In this document: positions 43,548-54,045 of the stretch, in pieces | Layout: each line of letters begins with the position of its first letter | Position numbering within the stretch: position 1 is the stretch's first letter | DNA from: Clitopilus passeckerianus | Taxonomy: Eukaryota > Basidiomycota > Agaricomycetes > Agaricales > Entolomataceae | Length of the DNA stretch: 64,000 nt | Direction of reading: 5' to 3' | Assembly (NCBI GenBank): GCA_944990035.1 | Contig: CALYLX010000143.1 | Location: 62,001 to 126,000, forward strand | The notes under the pieces: model-generated | What the model was told of the DNA's origin: nothing | Databases searched by the model: none | What the model saw: only the letters and a program-made list of their open reading frames with translations | Position numbers and translations under genes: made by a program

Positions 43548-45959
43548 TTAAACGTGAGCAGTACGATCACCCAGAGCCGTCTGAATCGGTCTCCTCCTGG
43601 GTGGTTGAACGTTAGCATAACTTTGCGGTGCTCTAGCAGAAAAGCGTACCGCATCGTTGACATCATACCGGCGCTGGATCCAGCCAGCGTCCAACCGGTG
43701 ACGAGAGAAGGCGCACTTGGACGAATCCGCTGTGTGCGCCTTGCCGCAGTTGATGCACCTGGGTGCGTGTGGGCACGGTTTGCCATCAGGAGTGGCGGGC
43801 ACCGGGGGATTCGCATCAGGCTTCTCCCAACAGCAGTGGGAGAGCTTGCGATGATTCTGCGTGTCATGGCCATAGCCACAATGCGCGCAGGAGTTGTACT
43901 GCTGTCTGCAGGACGCAGTTGGGTGTCCCCAGGCCCAACAGCGTTGACACTGAGGGACGCCAGCGTGAACACTGGCAGGGGAGATGTTGCAGAGGCGACC
44001 ACCAATGGACATCCTCTTGTTGGTAATAGACTTGAGGGCAGTACCAGACCTAGTGTCCCAGAAGTCGAAGAAAACAACGCACATGTCATGCGAGCTGCTT
44101 GCACGATGAATACGCGGCTTTCCAGCAAGCTGGAGCGATGACGTAGTGGCATTTTGACGCAGGAGTGCCTCCATGGTGTCAGGAGTGACTGGAGTGCTCC
44201 CAACCGCACCAAAGGTGAAGTAGGGCACGCCAGTGATGCGAGCGTAGGAACGCGATGCAGGGACCTCTACATTCACGTTGACGATAGGCTGACCACCCTC
44301 AGTGAGAGGGTACCAGACACGTTGCACAGCGAGTCGGATGATGCCCAGATCGCTGTGGGTGGGTGTGTCACTGAAGTGGACAATGATAGCGTCACCCCTG
44401 CCGACTTCTGCATGGATGGCGTTGTTGCGAGAACCACCATTCGATAAACGGAGGTTGAGGGTGGAGACGGCCTGTTCAGGCGAGATGGGAAGAGGGGCAG
44501 GGATAGCATCGCTGCCAGTGCCTCTGCGCACATAAATGAAGCACTGTCTGCGCGATGGGCCGCGCGTAGTGGATTTGAGCTTCTGCTTCTTCTTTGAAGG
44601 AGAGGGAGCAGAGGGGAGGGGAGAGGACGCTGCCTTGCGCTTGTTGGCGTTAGAATTGTCCTTGAGTTGCGCTACTTCATCCCAGGACAGTCCAGGGAGA
44701 TGACGCGCGAGTTCAGCAAGTTCTGCGCATTGCTGCGCAGTCATGCCAACAGTAACCTCTGCAAAGCTGCGAGAGGTGGCGTTTACAGGCCTCCTAGGCG
44801 GCTGCGAAGCGACAGAAGCGTAGGACGCCTTGGGAGCGCGCTGACGCTGTTGTGAGGGCTGCTGCTGCTGCTGAGACGCATTAGCAGGCTTTGGCGCACG
44901 CACAGCATGCGGATTGGGCGCTCTACGCGGTGTAGCAGGCGCCTGGGGAGGGGGGCGGGCAAACCGGCGCTGGAATTGCATCCAGTTACCCGAATGGATC
45001 CGCTCTGGTTGCGGTTGGGAAGGGGCAGCACCTGTGGCAACACCTGAGTCCGGTCCAGGGACCGGGTTGTCAGGTTGCTGAGATGTCGCAGTGGACTCCT
45101 GTCCCTCCATGGGAGCCGGAGATTTGTGACCAGTGGCAGTGTGTTCCGCGGGTCGGGGAGAGGTAACCTGGGTCCTGGCGCCTTGGGAGGCGCTGGAGGA
45201 GGAGGGGGCGCCTGCTGGGGCAGAGGAGGCCAGTGCTACACCATGCCCACCTGCAGCAGCAGTGGAGGAAGCAGATGCCGCCTTTGCAGCACCTTTGGGA
45301 GCAGCAGTGCGCACAGGGCGCTGCTGGGAGGGAGGGGACGGCAGGACAGCGTTCAATGCGTCCCTAACGCGTCGCACTTGAGCTAGAGACCCCTCATCTG
45401 CGCTGAGGTAGTCTGTAATGTGCACAGCTGCTGCCTGCGCAACTGTGGAGATAAGGGCGTCTGCAATGTACCTCGCTTGAAGTTCATCAACAGCGCTAGG
45501 AGGACAGTGGTCCATCCATCCTTGCATCGTCACTAGAGCATCGGTAAGGGCCTCTACATCATCCCTGACGGCCGCCTCTGTAGCCTGTAAAGACAGGGTG
45601 TAAGAGTCCTTCTCATCATGACCAGGAAACAGAGACTTGAACTCTGTTTGGGTGGGGGAGGCTGCCCTGGAGGCAGTCCTGGACTTGGGCTGCGCTACAG
45701 CAGCACCAGACGTGTTCTTCCTGCGCTTGTGCTCAGGGGAGGAAGGGGCGGAAGGAGCAGGGCTCTCATCTGCATCGAAATCATCATCCTCATCCATTGC
45801 TGGAGTAGGACGCTTATTTCTAGCGCCAGAGGGGCCCTGGGGTGTTTCTTCACCATCAAATGCGCCATAGTTGGTACCATGGCCTTTCTGAGGTGTGGAT
45901 GGCGTTGGAGTTGGATCTGGTGGCCGGGGAGTCTTCTTGCTGCCTCCTGCACTACTCAT
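43548..45959 (-). CDS. LINE ORF1 protein, complete (803 aa, copy J)
   Basis: This is the only complete ORF1 in the window. It starts at an ATG (MSSAGGSKKTPRPPDPTPTP) about 115 nt from the element's 5' end. The first 460 residues are low-complexity, rich in Ser, Pro, Ala, Gln and acidic patches, with a basic stretch (EHKRRKN). A helical segment follows (AQQCAELAELARHLPGLSWD), then a Lys-rich stretch and a structured region from about residue 480 (CFIYVRRGTGSD; VEVPASRSYARITGVPYFTF; VVFFDFWDTRSG). Zinc knuckles at about residues 665-745 are CQRCWAWGHPTASC, CAHCGYGHDTQNHRK and CINCGKAHTADSSKC. The protein should coat the LINE RNA and help strand transfer. Its stop lies 8 nt before the ORF2 ATG. 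Confidence 0.93.
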   Translation of the reverse strand: MSSAGGSKKTPRPPDPTPTPSTPQKGHGTNYGAFDGEETPQGPSGARNKRPTPAMDEDDDFDADESPAPSAPSSPEHKRRKNTSGAAVAQPKSRTASRAASPTQTEFKSLFPGHDEKDSYTLSLQATEAAVRDDVEALTDALVTMQGWMDHCPPSAVDELQARYIADALISTVAQAAAVHITDYLSADEGSLAQVRRVRDALNAVLPSPPSQQRPVRTAAPKGAAKAASASSTAAAGGHGVALASSAPAGAPSSSSASQGARTQVTSPRPAEHTATGHKSPAPMEGQESTATSQQPDNPVPGPDSGVATGAAPSQPQPERIHSGNWMQFQRRFARPPPQAPATPRRAPNPHAVRAPKPANASQQQQQPSQQRQRAPKASYASVASQPPRRPVNATSRSFAEVTVGMTAQQCAELAELARHLPGLSWDEVAQLKDNSNANKRKAASSPLPSAPSPSKKKQKLKSTTRGPSRRQCFIYVRRGTGSDAIPAPLPISPEQAVSTLNLRLSNGGSRNNAIHAEVGRGDAIIVHFSDTPTHSDLGIIRLAVQRVWYPLTEGGQPIVNVNVEVPASRSYARITGVPYFTFGAVGSTPVTPDTMEALLRQNATTSSLQLAGKPRIHRASSSHDMCVVFFDFWDTRSGTALKSITNKRMSIGGRLCNISPASVHAGVPQCQRCWAWGHPTASCRQQYNSCAHCGYGHDTQNHRKLSHCCWEKPDANPPVPATPDGKPCPHAPRCINCGKAHTADSSKCAFSRHRLDAGWIQRRYDVNDAVRFSARAPQSYANVQPPRRRPIQTALGDRTAHV

Positions 45960-46074
45960 AGCGCAGACAGGCGGATGTACTGGAAAATAAAGCGGTGTGC
46001 AAGCTGCTGGAGGGCGAATTTGCGTCGCTGTTGTGGCTGTGATGTTGGTGGTAACAGATCAAAAGGGATGGACG
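45960..46074 (-). promoter_or_regulatory. 5' UTR / internal promoter region of the full-length LINE
   Basis: About 115 nt precede the ORF1 ATG. A diverged version of the same 5' region ends at a comparable point in copy F (about 28085), which supports this as the true element start. No TATA box is seen, as expected for a LINE with an internal promoter (inference). Confidence 0.55.
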
Positions 46075-46524
46075 TTGCTCTCTACAGTTGTGGACTCTGA
46101 CGCACATGCTGTGCGCGTCTCTGAGCCTCTCAACCCTGTCCATGGAGAAGCAGTCCCGGGCCTTCGCCTGCTGGATACGCACTCAGGCAGGATTACATTT
46201 GACACCATCATTGCAGCATCTAAGGATGCCCTTGATTCTCGTCGCATTCAGTTGGATGTGATTCGCGCTGACGCAGATCTGTCTGACACTACAGTGTTGG
46301 TGGCAGCTGACGCATCTTATCCTCAGGGGCCACCCTAGCTTGCTCTTTGGTGCACCTCGTATTCAGTGTAGTTCACTTGACGAACACGGTTCTTTACTTA
46401 CGTTAGTATACAATGCATGTATTTAGGTACTTGCGACCGGACTGCGATTGGGCGCCGGAATATAAATTGTCAGACGCCCCCTCCGGGGGCGTAGGGCTTT
46501 GACCAAAAAAAAAAAAAAAAAAAA

Positions 46525-49500
46525 TTTGCGCTTGACCTGGGTTTGGAGGTTAGTGTTCTGCCAGAACGCACTCCTACTCACTTCCCACATGCTGGCAGCC
46601 TTAGGCCGTCAGTCATTGATCTATTCTTTCTCCCTGTGGGTCGCACTGCAGGGACTGCACACAGCGTGGTCACAGAGTGGAGAGGACCCTCTGACCACGC
46701 TCCCTTGACTGTCACGCTCCGTATCCAGCCTGTGCAGCTGGCTGCTGAGCGCATCACTCTGCCCAAGGGCAGTGAGCAAGAGGAAGAGTTCCTGAAGGAA
46801 CTGTCCTCTTCTTTGCGAGCATTGGACACATCCACTCTCACAACAGCAGACGCAATCGAGCGCTGCACTGGCGCCATTGCAACTGCTATTAAGCAGTCTT
46901 GGGACAACAACTCAAAGACTGCTCGCATCTCCACCAAGTCAAAGTCCTGGTGGAATCCTGAGTGCTCTGAGGCTGTCAGAGTGTATCGCGCTTCCAGGGC
47001 GGTCGCTGATTACAAGGCGTTCCGCAGGACCACTAAAGTGGCCAAGCACAAGTTCTTTGATAGTAGGATTCAGACAATTGCTACTACCAACAAGCGTCTA
47101 TGGGATCTTATGCGCTGGGCCAAACAGCGCGAGCTCCCTACACATGAAGCAATTCGCCACAATGGCGAACCTTGCAATTCTCTTGAGTCGCTCTGGGCTG
47201 CTCTTGACTCGACATACAACTCGGCGTCTGACCGCCCTGTTGATCCCTCTGTGCTCGACGATGTGCCCCAGTCTCCTCCGCGTGAGTGGTGGGACTTTGG
47301 CGTTAACGAACTCAGAGAAGAACTAGCAAAGTGTTCAAACACTTCTGCTCCAGGGCCTGATCACCTCACATGGTATCAGCTCAAATCCTTGGTTGCTGAC
47401 ACTGTCATTGCAACCAAATTCGTCGAGATTGCTAATGCCTGCCTTCGGGTTGGTCACTGGCCTTCTCACTTCAAGGAGTCGCGTTCTGCCATTGTTCCAA
47501 AGCCTGGCAAACCGGACTATTCAACTCCCAAGATGTTCCGCCCTATTGTGTTGCTTAACACGCTGGGGAAACTCTTTGAGAAGATGCTTGCAAACCAGAT
47601 GCGGTTTGAAGCGCAGCAATTCGGTGTGTTCCACCCCAACCAGTTTGGAGGTGCACGCCAACATTCCACTGAGGATGTGGGTGTTTATCTCACTCACATC
47701 GTCAAGGCCGGTTGGGCTAGAGGGTTGAAGACAAGCGTGGTCGCATTTGATCTTGCTCAGTTCTTCCCCGCTCTCAACCATGACATGCTGCTATGCATAC
47801 TGCGCAGACTGGGCTTTGCGCCAGAAGTCTGCAACTTCTTTGCATCTTACCTTGTTGGGAGACACACATCCTACAGCTGGAACGGCGAAGAGTCCAGCAA
47901 GTATTCTGCAGATGTTGGTGTTGGCCAAGGATCTGCTTTATCCCCTCTCCTCTCTGCGCTCCATTTGGTGCCGGGGATGAGGCTTTTTGAACACAGGATT
48001 GCTCCTGGTGTTACAACACTCATGTCGTATGTGGATGATGGTTCGCTCATCGTCCAGTCGCCATCCTTTGGGAAGAACATCACTCTACTCCAACAAGCAT
48101 ATGCCGTCATCACGGAGCTTGTTACTGCACTCGGCCTTGTCTTGGAACATGATAAGACAGAGGTCTTCCACTTCTCTCGCAAGCACAATGATGTCAATCC
48201 TGCCATTGACTTGGGCTTCGCTCCACATACTGGCAATTCGCCACTTCAACCCAAGAGCGTTTGGCGCTACTTGGGCTTCTACTTTGACCGGTCGCTATCC
48301 TTTAGCCACCATGTCAGGTATTACTCTACCAAGGCTCTGACCACTGTCAAGGCAATGATCATGCTTGGTAACTCGTCAAGTATCGGCACCCTGATTGGCA
48401 ACCACCCTACGCTGTCGCTCATTAGTGACAAGCACCAGCTTTACAAAGGAACAATGCATCTTCCTTCGTCTCTCTCCAACTTGTCGCGACGCGTGCGCGG
48501 CAACTTGCTCTCTACAGTCGTGGATTCTGACGCACATGCTGTGCGCCTCTCTGAGCCTCTCAACCCTGTCCATGGAGAGGCGGTCCCAGGCCTTCGCCTG
48601 TTGGATACGCACTCTGGTAGGGTTACACTTGACACCATCATTGCAGCATCTAAGGATGCCCTTGATTCTCGTCGCATCCACTTGGATGTGATTCGCGCTG
48701 ACGCAGATCTGTCTGACACTACAGTGTTGGTGGCAGCTGACGCGTCTGTTCCCAAAAGTAGGAAGCACCAAGCGGTTGCTGCTTGCTCCCTCCTTCATGG
48801 CGCCTTTGGCCCAGAAGAATACACTATGGCATCAGGCAGAGTCCTTTCTGATGATGCCGAACTCGCAGCCATTGACTTGTCTATAAGCAAGGCTGTTCTG
48901 CGCAACAACTGTGTCAAGATAGTTGTGCTCTCAGACTCGACCAAAGCCATCCGGTTGGCTTTGGACCCGTCTCTCCACTCTGGGCAAGGACACTCGCTGT
49001 CCATTTGCTCCAAACTACGTGCTTGGTTCTCGGGCGACACTGACAGGCGCGTCTACTTTGTTCATGTCCCTTCAAAACTCAACTGGGACATCCACCACCG
49101 TGCTCACTTGGCGGCCACTGGCTTGTGGGTGGGTGCTGGCAACCAACCCCGGACAGCCCTTGGGTATGCCCGGAAATGCGCTGTGGATAGAATGCTGCAT
49201 GAGTGGACTTGTCTACTGCAGCAGCCTTCTTACTCTGGCAACAACTTCTTGCGCCTTACACACAAAGGTGCCTCCCTAAGGCCCACACACATCAAAGGTG
49301 GACCCTGGCTACGTCGCGTTGGTTCCTCTAATGCGCATACCGCACGCCTTACACGCGCAGTTCTGGGTCATGCACCCATTGGCGAATTCCGCGCACGCTT
49401 CAACCTGGGTGGGGAGACAGCGTGTGCATGCAACTGGCGCATACTGGAAACGAGGGGTCACATCCTTCCAACGACGGCCCAACCAGCGCCTGCACCGGGA

Positions 49501-49988
49501 ACTGTCGTCTTTCTTGTTCTTCCTCGAGAACAACCCTGCCACTTTTGCATTTCCTTCCCCGACGAATGCCTGTAACAGGCTCCACTGCACCGCCGCGCCC
49601 AGACGACCTTGTCTGGGTGCCGGGTGCACACCAATTTGTTCGCAGAGAACAAGCCGAAGTGTCTGGCATGGCGTTCCATGCATAGGCGTCAGTGCTCCAT
49701 CCTTCATATAGCGGCGAGCCTGGCCTTCAGGGTTCTCGCTGCTTCTGCGGGGTGTTGCGCGCTACCATACTCGCTGAGAGATTTATCCTCGGGGGCCACC
49801 CTAGCTTGTTCTTTGGTGCACCTCGTATTCAGTGTAGTTCACTTGACGAACACGGTTCTTTACTTACGTTAGTATACAATGCATGTATTTAGGTACTTGC
49901 GACCGAACTGCGATCAGGCGCCGGGATATAAATTGTCAGACGCCCCCAGAGGGGGCGTAGGGCCTTGATCCAAAAAAAAAAAAAAAAA
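46525..49988 (+). mobile_element. LINE copy K: 5'-truncated, poly(A) end, last copy of the nest
   Basis: It starts in the endonuclease region (LDLGLEVSVLPERTP) immediately after the A run of copy I. It ends with the 3' hairpin (loop AGA type) and an A run at about 49972-49988. The next sequence (GTCTTCAAAACCCC) is not LINE. Confidence 0.9.
46527..49685 (+). pseudogene. LINE ORF2, copy K, with internal deletions
   Basis: The frame is open from the endonuclease C-terminal half through linker, RT (FDLAQFFPALNHDML, GQGSALSPLLSALHLVP, YVDDGSLIV) and RNase H to 49575. An in-frame deletion of about 87 codons after RT joins MLGNSS to SIGTLIGNHP. Near 49465 a 17-nt deletion removes part of the zinc finger and shifts the frame. 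A third deletion near 49558 removes the Pro-rich tail. The true C-terminus (VPGAHQFVRREQAE to FHA) follows in another frame to 49685. The copy cannot be autonomous, although its RT core is undamaged. Confidence 0.88.
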
Positions 49989-50074
49989 GTCTTCAAAACC
50001 CCATCAGGAAAACCCCTTCTGCTTAGACCCAACTTAGGCCTACTTAGCCAAATGTTTAACTTAAATGCTACTTA
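49989..50074. other. Short unique spacer between LINE copy K and Tc1 B1
   Basis: An 86-bp stretch with no feature. It continues, after Tc1 B1, at 53303, and this pair is the pre-insertion host sequence around a TA. Confidence 0.6.
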
Positions 50075-50314
50075 CAGTGACTCAAACAATTGTCCCAATG
50101 TTTCGCACCTTTTGAGTGTTTGGTTAATAACTTTAGACCAAGTACAAATAAGACTAAAGTGTAGGTATATATCTAAAAGCATTTGATCCCAGCTTCTAGA
50201 ATATATAAAAATATTATAACTCCGATCAAAACCGATGGAGATATAGTGCAAACAAAACAGAGAACATTGGGACAATTATTTGGCTAGGTCCCAGAAATAT
50301 ACAAAATAAAGCAA

Positions 50315-51331
50315 TTAGTACTTGGTATTGCCTCTCTTGGCCTTGAGTACTGCATCTATCCTTCTAGGCATACTTTCAATTAAGTTCTGACACACTTCTG
50401 CTGGTATATCCTCCCATACAGCTGCAACTCTCTCCCAAACCTCCCAGACTCCCTTAGCATGAGTTGGATGTTCATTAAGCTTTCGTTTGATATGTTCCCA
50501 GAGCTGTTCAATAGGGTTTAGGTCAGGGGATTGTGCAGGCCAATCTAGAAGATCAATATCATTGTCTTCCATCCACTCTCGGACCACATTGGAGGTGTGC
50601 TTGGGGTCGTTGTCTTGCTGGAAAATCCAATCGTCTTCTGGAATGTCCAAATTCTCCATGCTGACCAGAAGCTGGGTGTCCAAAATATCCCGATACTGGA
50701 AGCGGTCCATGATACCCTCAATTTCTGAAAGTTGCCCAACTCCATTCCACCCCATACAGCCCCATACCATGATGTTTCCTCCACCATGTTTTACTGTTTT
50801 TTTGACTTCTCTTGGAATCAGGCCCTGGCCCTTCTGTTTCCATGTCCATTGCCTTCCATCTGACCCAATCCTATTGATCTTGGTCTCATCTGACCATACC
50901 ACCCTTTTCCTGTCCTCCACAGTCCATTCCTTGTACTTGTGGCACCAAGCTACTCGTGCTCTTCTTTGTTTAGCAGTAAGCAATGGCTTTGGCTTCAACA
51001 CAACAGCATAGAAATTGTTTTTCTTGAGTACATTTCTGACTGTTTGTGAGGAGACAGGGTTGGAGATAATGGTGTTGATGTGTTTGGTGACCTGCACAGC
51101 GTTAAGGGACCTGCCAGTGTTGAGTTGTGCCATAATAGCCCGTTCATCGGTAGAAAAAAGCTTGGAGGGGCGGCCAGAGGAGAGGCTAGAGCGGTTGAGA
51201 CAGGTTTCTTGAAGTACCCTAGAGACAGTAGACTTGCCCACATTGAGTTTGGAGGCAATAGCACGAATAGAGTATTGATTAGAAGCTAGAGCAATGATAT
51301 TTTCCTTTTGAGCAGAAGGAATAGGGTGCAT
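50315..51331 (-). CDS. Tc1-like DD34E transposase (element B1, apparently intact)
   Basis: This 338-aa transposase is on the minus strand and starts MHPIPSAQKENIIALASNQY. The N-terminal helix-turn-helix contains SIRAIASKLNVGKSTVSRVL, followed by SSGRPSKLF and the second DNA-binding segment ending RNVLKKNNFYAVVLKPKPLL. Catalytic residues: D in VWSDETKINRIG, D in FQQDNDPKHTS and E in SPDLNPIEQLW (DD34E). It ends AKRGNTKY. No stop or shift is visible. B2 is inserted upstream of its start codon (51376 onward, about 45 bp away), which probably separates the gene from its promoter-side TIR. It differs from family A by more than half of its residues. Confidence 0.93.
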   Translation of the reverse strand: MHPIPSAQKENIIALASNQYSIRAIASKLNVGKSTVSRVLQETCLNRSSLSSGRPSKLFSTDERAIMAQLNTGRSLNAVQVTKHINTIISNPVSSQTVRNVLKKNNFYAVVLKPKPLLTAKQRRARVAWCHKYKEWTVEDRKRVVWSDETKINRIGSDGRQWTWKQKGQGLIPREVKKTVKHGGGNIMVWGCMGWNGVGQLSEIEGIMDRFQYRDILDTQLLVSMENLDIPEDDWIFQQDNDPKHTSNVVREWMEDNDIDLLDWPAQSPDLNPIEQLWEHIKRKLNEHPTHAKGVWEVWERVAAVWEDIPAEVCQNLIESMPRRIDAVLKAKRGNTKY

Positions 51332-51375
51332 AGTGGATTATGAGAAATTTAGAGCATTTCAGCTGCTTATATGTA

Positions 51376-52981
51376 CAGTGGCTCAAATAATTGTCCCAAT
51401 GTTTCACACTTTCTGACTGTTTGGACAATAACTCTAAACCAAGGACAAACAAGACCAAAGTATAGGTATATTTCTAAAAGCATTTAATCTCAGCTTTCAG
51501 AATATATAAAAATATTAAAACTCCGAATGGAATTGATGGAGATATAGTGCAAACAAGACAGAGCAACATTGGGACAATTATTTGGTCTTGACCTTTAAAA
51601 TAAGGAAACCACACATTTAAATGCTTCAGATACTTTTTTAAGCCAGTATACTGGTATAGGTAGTTTTCAAAAGACTATACTAGTATATGCAAATAGCTCT
51701 AGAGGTATCTTCCTTCAGAATTCCCTTCCATGTGATTGGATTGATAAAAATACAAATTAAATTAGCAAGCTTGATTGAAAGAGGTGTTAAGACTTTTTGA
51801 TAGGTCAGATACCTTTAAAATGCAAAAGATAGTCCAAATATATAGTTCTAATGCTCTAGGAATTTTTTCTTCTCTTGTAAAAAGTATATGTAAGGCTTTT
51901 ATATTTTCAGAAAATAAATACTTTTTTAAAATAGCCAGATTTATGACCCAAATGCAGTAATATTGATAGGAAACTATTATATTTCACTTGGCATTAGGCT
52001 TCATATGAGGATCTATAGAAGTTACTTGACTTTAGTAGCTGCTTTATGCCTCTAACATAGTCTTTGATTGAGATGAAATAAACTTATTTTAATATCCCCT
52101 CTGTGATTACCCATTTTTCATCCAATAATCACTTTTCTAATCATGTAGATGCTTTGAAATAGCTGGCAGGACAGTCTATTGATTTAATGGTGTAGTTGAA
52201 TTCTTGATAGATTCAATTTCCATAGCTCCAATCAATATTTTATTGCTTTATACTAATTATACAAATGTACCATGAATATAATCACAATTACAACTACCTC
52301 AAGCAACTATTTTTAATACAATCTAGGTGTACAATGTAAGCCAATTAGACTAATAGCTGTGGATATAATGTGCTCTTGAACAGAAATAGCATTAGTAGTT
52401 CTGCAGATACCAATATCTGATTAAATATTAATAAATTTAAATAAATAGCTTAGCAGAATGCCTAGAAAAAGTTTCTCTATCATTTAAAATACTAGCCAAA
52501 GGCTTTGTTCAAGTAAGATAACCTAGCACAAAGGATTCTGACCAATCTCTCCTAAATAAATAGCAGCAAAAAGTTCAGATAAGCAAGTGACATTATAAAA
52601 TGTAAATATATCAATGGAGGATGAGTACTACATTTCTGAGAGCATTGGTGTTGTCTATACTACTTCTATATTATTGTGTTTAGCTATTTAAAAGATATAC
52701 CTGAGTTATATTATGGTTTCTAATGGTGTATAGCAAGCTATAGCACTGATGAGCCATTTTTAGGGTCAAGACCAAATAATTGTCCCAATGTTAGTCTGTC
52801 TTGTTTGCACTATATCTCCATCAATTCCATTCGGAGTTTTGATATTTTTATATATTCTGAAAGCTGAGATTAAATTCTTTTAGAAATGTACATATACTTT
52901 GGTCTTGTTTGTACTTAGTCTAGAGTTATTGTCCAAACAGTCAAAAAGTGTGAAACATTGGGACAATTATTTGAGCCACTG
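51376..52981. mobile_element. Tc1-type non-autonomous element B2 (1606 bp) nested in B1
   Basis: TIRs of about 217 bp (51376-51592 and about 52764-52981) start CAGTGGCTCAAATAATTGTC and are about 95 percent alike. TA flanks lie at 51374-51375 and 52982-52983. The inner TIR edges carry the inverted outer motif. The interior of about 1.17 kb is AT-rich and I find no transposase remnant on either strand. The total length nonetheless equals that of autonomous relatives. Confidence 0.9.
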
Positions 52982-53302
52982 TATGGCCAGCACTGCCATA
53001 TGGCTGTGGCATATAGCCTCATAGGCTGTACTGCACTGCCAAAGGCTATGTGCACTGCAATAAGGCTGTTCTGGTATTTCTGAGGCACAGCCAAATAATT
53101 GTCCCAATGTTTCTCTATTTTGTTTGCACTATATCTCCATCGGTTTTGATCGGAGTTATAATATTTTTATATATTCTAGAAGCTGGGATCAAATGCTTTT
53201 AGATATATACCTACACTTTAGTCTTATTTGTACTTGGTCTAAAGTTATTAACCAAACACTCAAAAAGTGCGAAACATTGGGACAATTGTTTGAGTCACTG
53301 TA

Positions 53303-54045
53303 TGCATTTTTATCTCAGCACCCAAAGAAATTGTAAATAGTGTAAGCAGCTATTAAGTAGAAAAATTACAGAATAAAGCATATTTTTACAAAAAAAAAAA
53401 ATGCTTAGTCATCATCTTAAGTAAGCATCAAGTTAGTACTAAGTATGGTTATTTTGCCAACTTTACGCCTACGATCGTAAACTCAGTAAACTCGATCAAG
53501 GGTCGGCGAGGGCGGGATGATGTGAGGGTCAGGGTTGGAAGGCCAAAAGTGGCCGTTTGGGCGCACAACGGCGGGTACACCTAGAGGGTAGTGAGATACT
53601 TGTTAGATTATACATGGATTTGAGATTTTTTTTTGCGAAGAATTTGTCATTATGTTGGGTTTGAACAAAGTTTACACAAGACCAATGGAAGGAAGCACCA
53701 GCAGCTGTCATTTCGGGAGCCGCCGGGCTCTATTGTATTGCACTTTTTCCTCATGCAGTCCTCATGGCAGGTAGCCAAGGAAACTATTGTAATATCTGAC
53801 GAACTAGATTGTAGTTACATATTTCATGACACTGTACTTACTCTATGGCACTTCCTTTACACGTATTTAGTTGGAGGAGAGGACCTTGGGGTGGTCACCC
53901 TTTCTTTCATCCTCTTCTCCAGGTATGTTGTTCGGGTTTTCAGGTGTATTATTGGTACTTAGTTACTTTCTTTCGTCCTCTTCTCCAGTCAAATTTTTCG
54001 CGCATCTCTTACACAAGTAATCACTACTATCAACTTGTGCTTTTT
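53303..54045. other. Leader region of the YR retroelement and upstream spacer
   Basis: The part 53303-53640 has no recognised feature except an A12 run near 53391. From about 53653 a segment begins that is repeated at 63462-63753. At 53922-53987 a possible 66-bp intron is visible (GTATGT donor; TTCTCCAG acceptor repeating the donor-side word CTTCTCCAG), which would lie in the leader before the ORF1 ATG at 54046. Confidence 0.4.
53653..53931 (+). repeat. Direct repeat, left copy (possible A1 terminal repeat of the YR element)
   Basis: This segment of about 280 bp matches 63462-63753 at roughly 80 percent by eye, starting with the identical TGTTGGGTTTGAACAAAG and including CCTCATGCAGTCCTCAT. 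It lies just upstream of the YR element's ORF1, where a Ngaro A1 repeat would be. Confidence 0.65.

Larger units (their letters stand above)
39142..46074 (-). mobile_element. LINE copy J: full-length, Tad/I-type two-ORF LINE (about 6.9 kb)
   Basis: On the minus strand the order is: a 5' UTR of about 115 nt (46074-45960), ORF1 (45959-43548), 8 nt, ORF2 (43539-39448), 3' UTR with GC hairpin, and a 22-nt poly(A), seen as T at 39142-39163. The flanks are TTGCTCTCTACAG(TT) on both sides, a 13-15 bp target duplication inside copy I. Domain order (ORF1 with CCHC knuckles; ORF2 with endonuclease, RT, RNase H and zinc finger) fits the I superfamily, most likely the fungal Tad1 clade; clade is inferred from layout. 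Near-identity with copy H points to recent activity. Confidence 0.93.
34902..46524 (+). mobile_element. LINE copy I, interrupted by full-length copy J
   Basis: The plus-strand copy starts inside ORF1, directly at the poly(A) of copy H. It runs through ORF1 and ORF2 to 39141, resumes after copy J at 46075, and ends with the 3' UTR and a 20-nt A run (46505-46524). The duplicated target TTGCTCTCTACAG (39129-39141 and 46075-46087) proves the two halves belong together. After the resumption an internal deletion joins the RNase H start (LVAADAS, about 46313) to the 3' UTR. Confidence 0.92.
50075..53300 (-). mobile_element. Tc1/mariner element B1, split by element B2
   Basis: Outer ends are CAGTGACTCAAACAATTGTC (50075) and its inverse (ending 53300), flanked by TA at 50073-50074 and 53301-53302. 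TIRs are about 211 bp (50075-50285 and about 53089-53300). Element B2 sits at 51376-52981 in the region between the transposase start and the right TIR. Without B2 the element is about 1.62 kb, the size of the other Tc1 elements here. Confidence 0.93.

Noticed and set aside
50315..53300. B1 and B2 as one large composite transposon
   Set aside because: B2 has its own TIR pair and TA duplication, and the B1 sequence joins cleanly without it, so it is a simple nested insertion.
53922..53987. Annotating the GTATGT...CCAG segment as a firm intron
   Set aside because: The donor and acceptor words look good, but both exon sides share a repeated CTTCTCCAG word and the segment is in a leader without coding support. 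It is kept only as a possibility.
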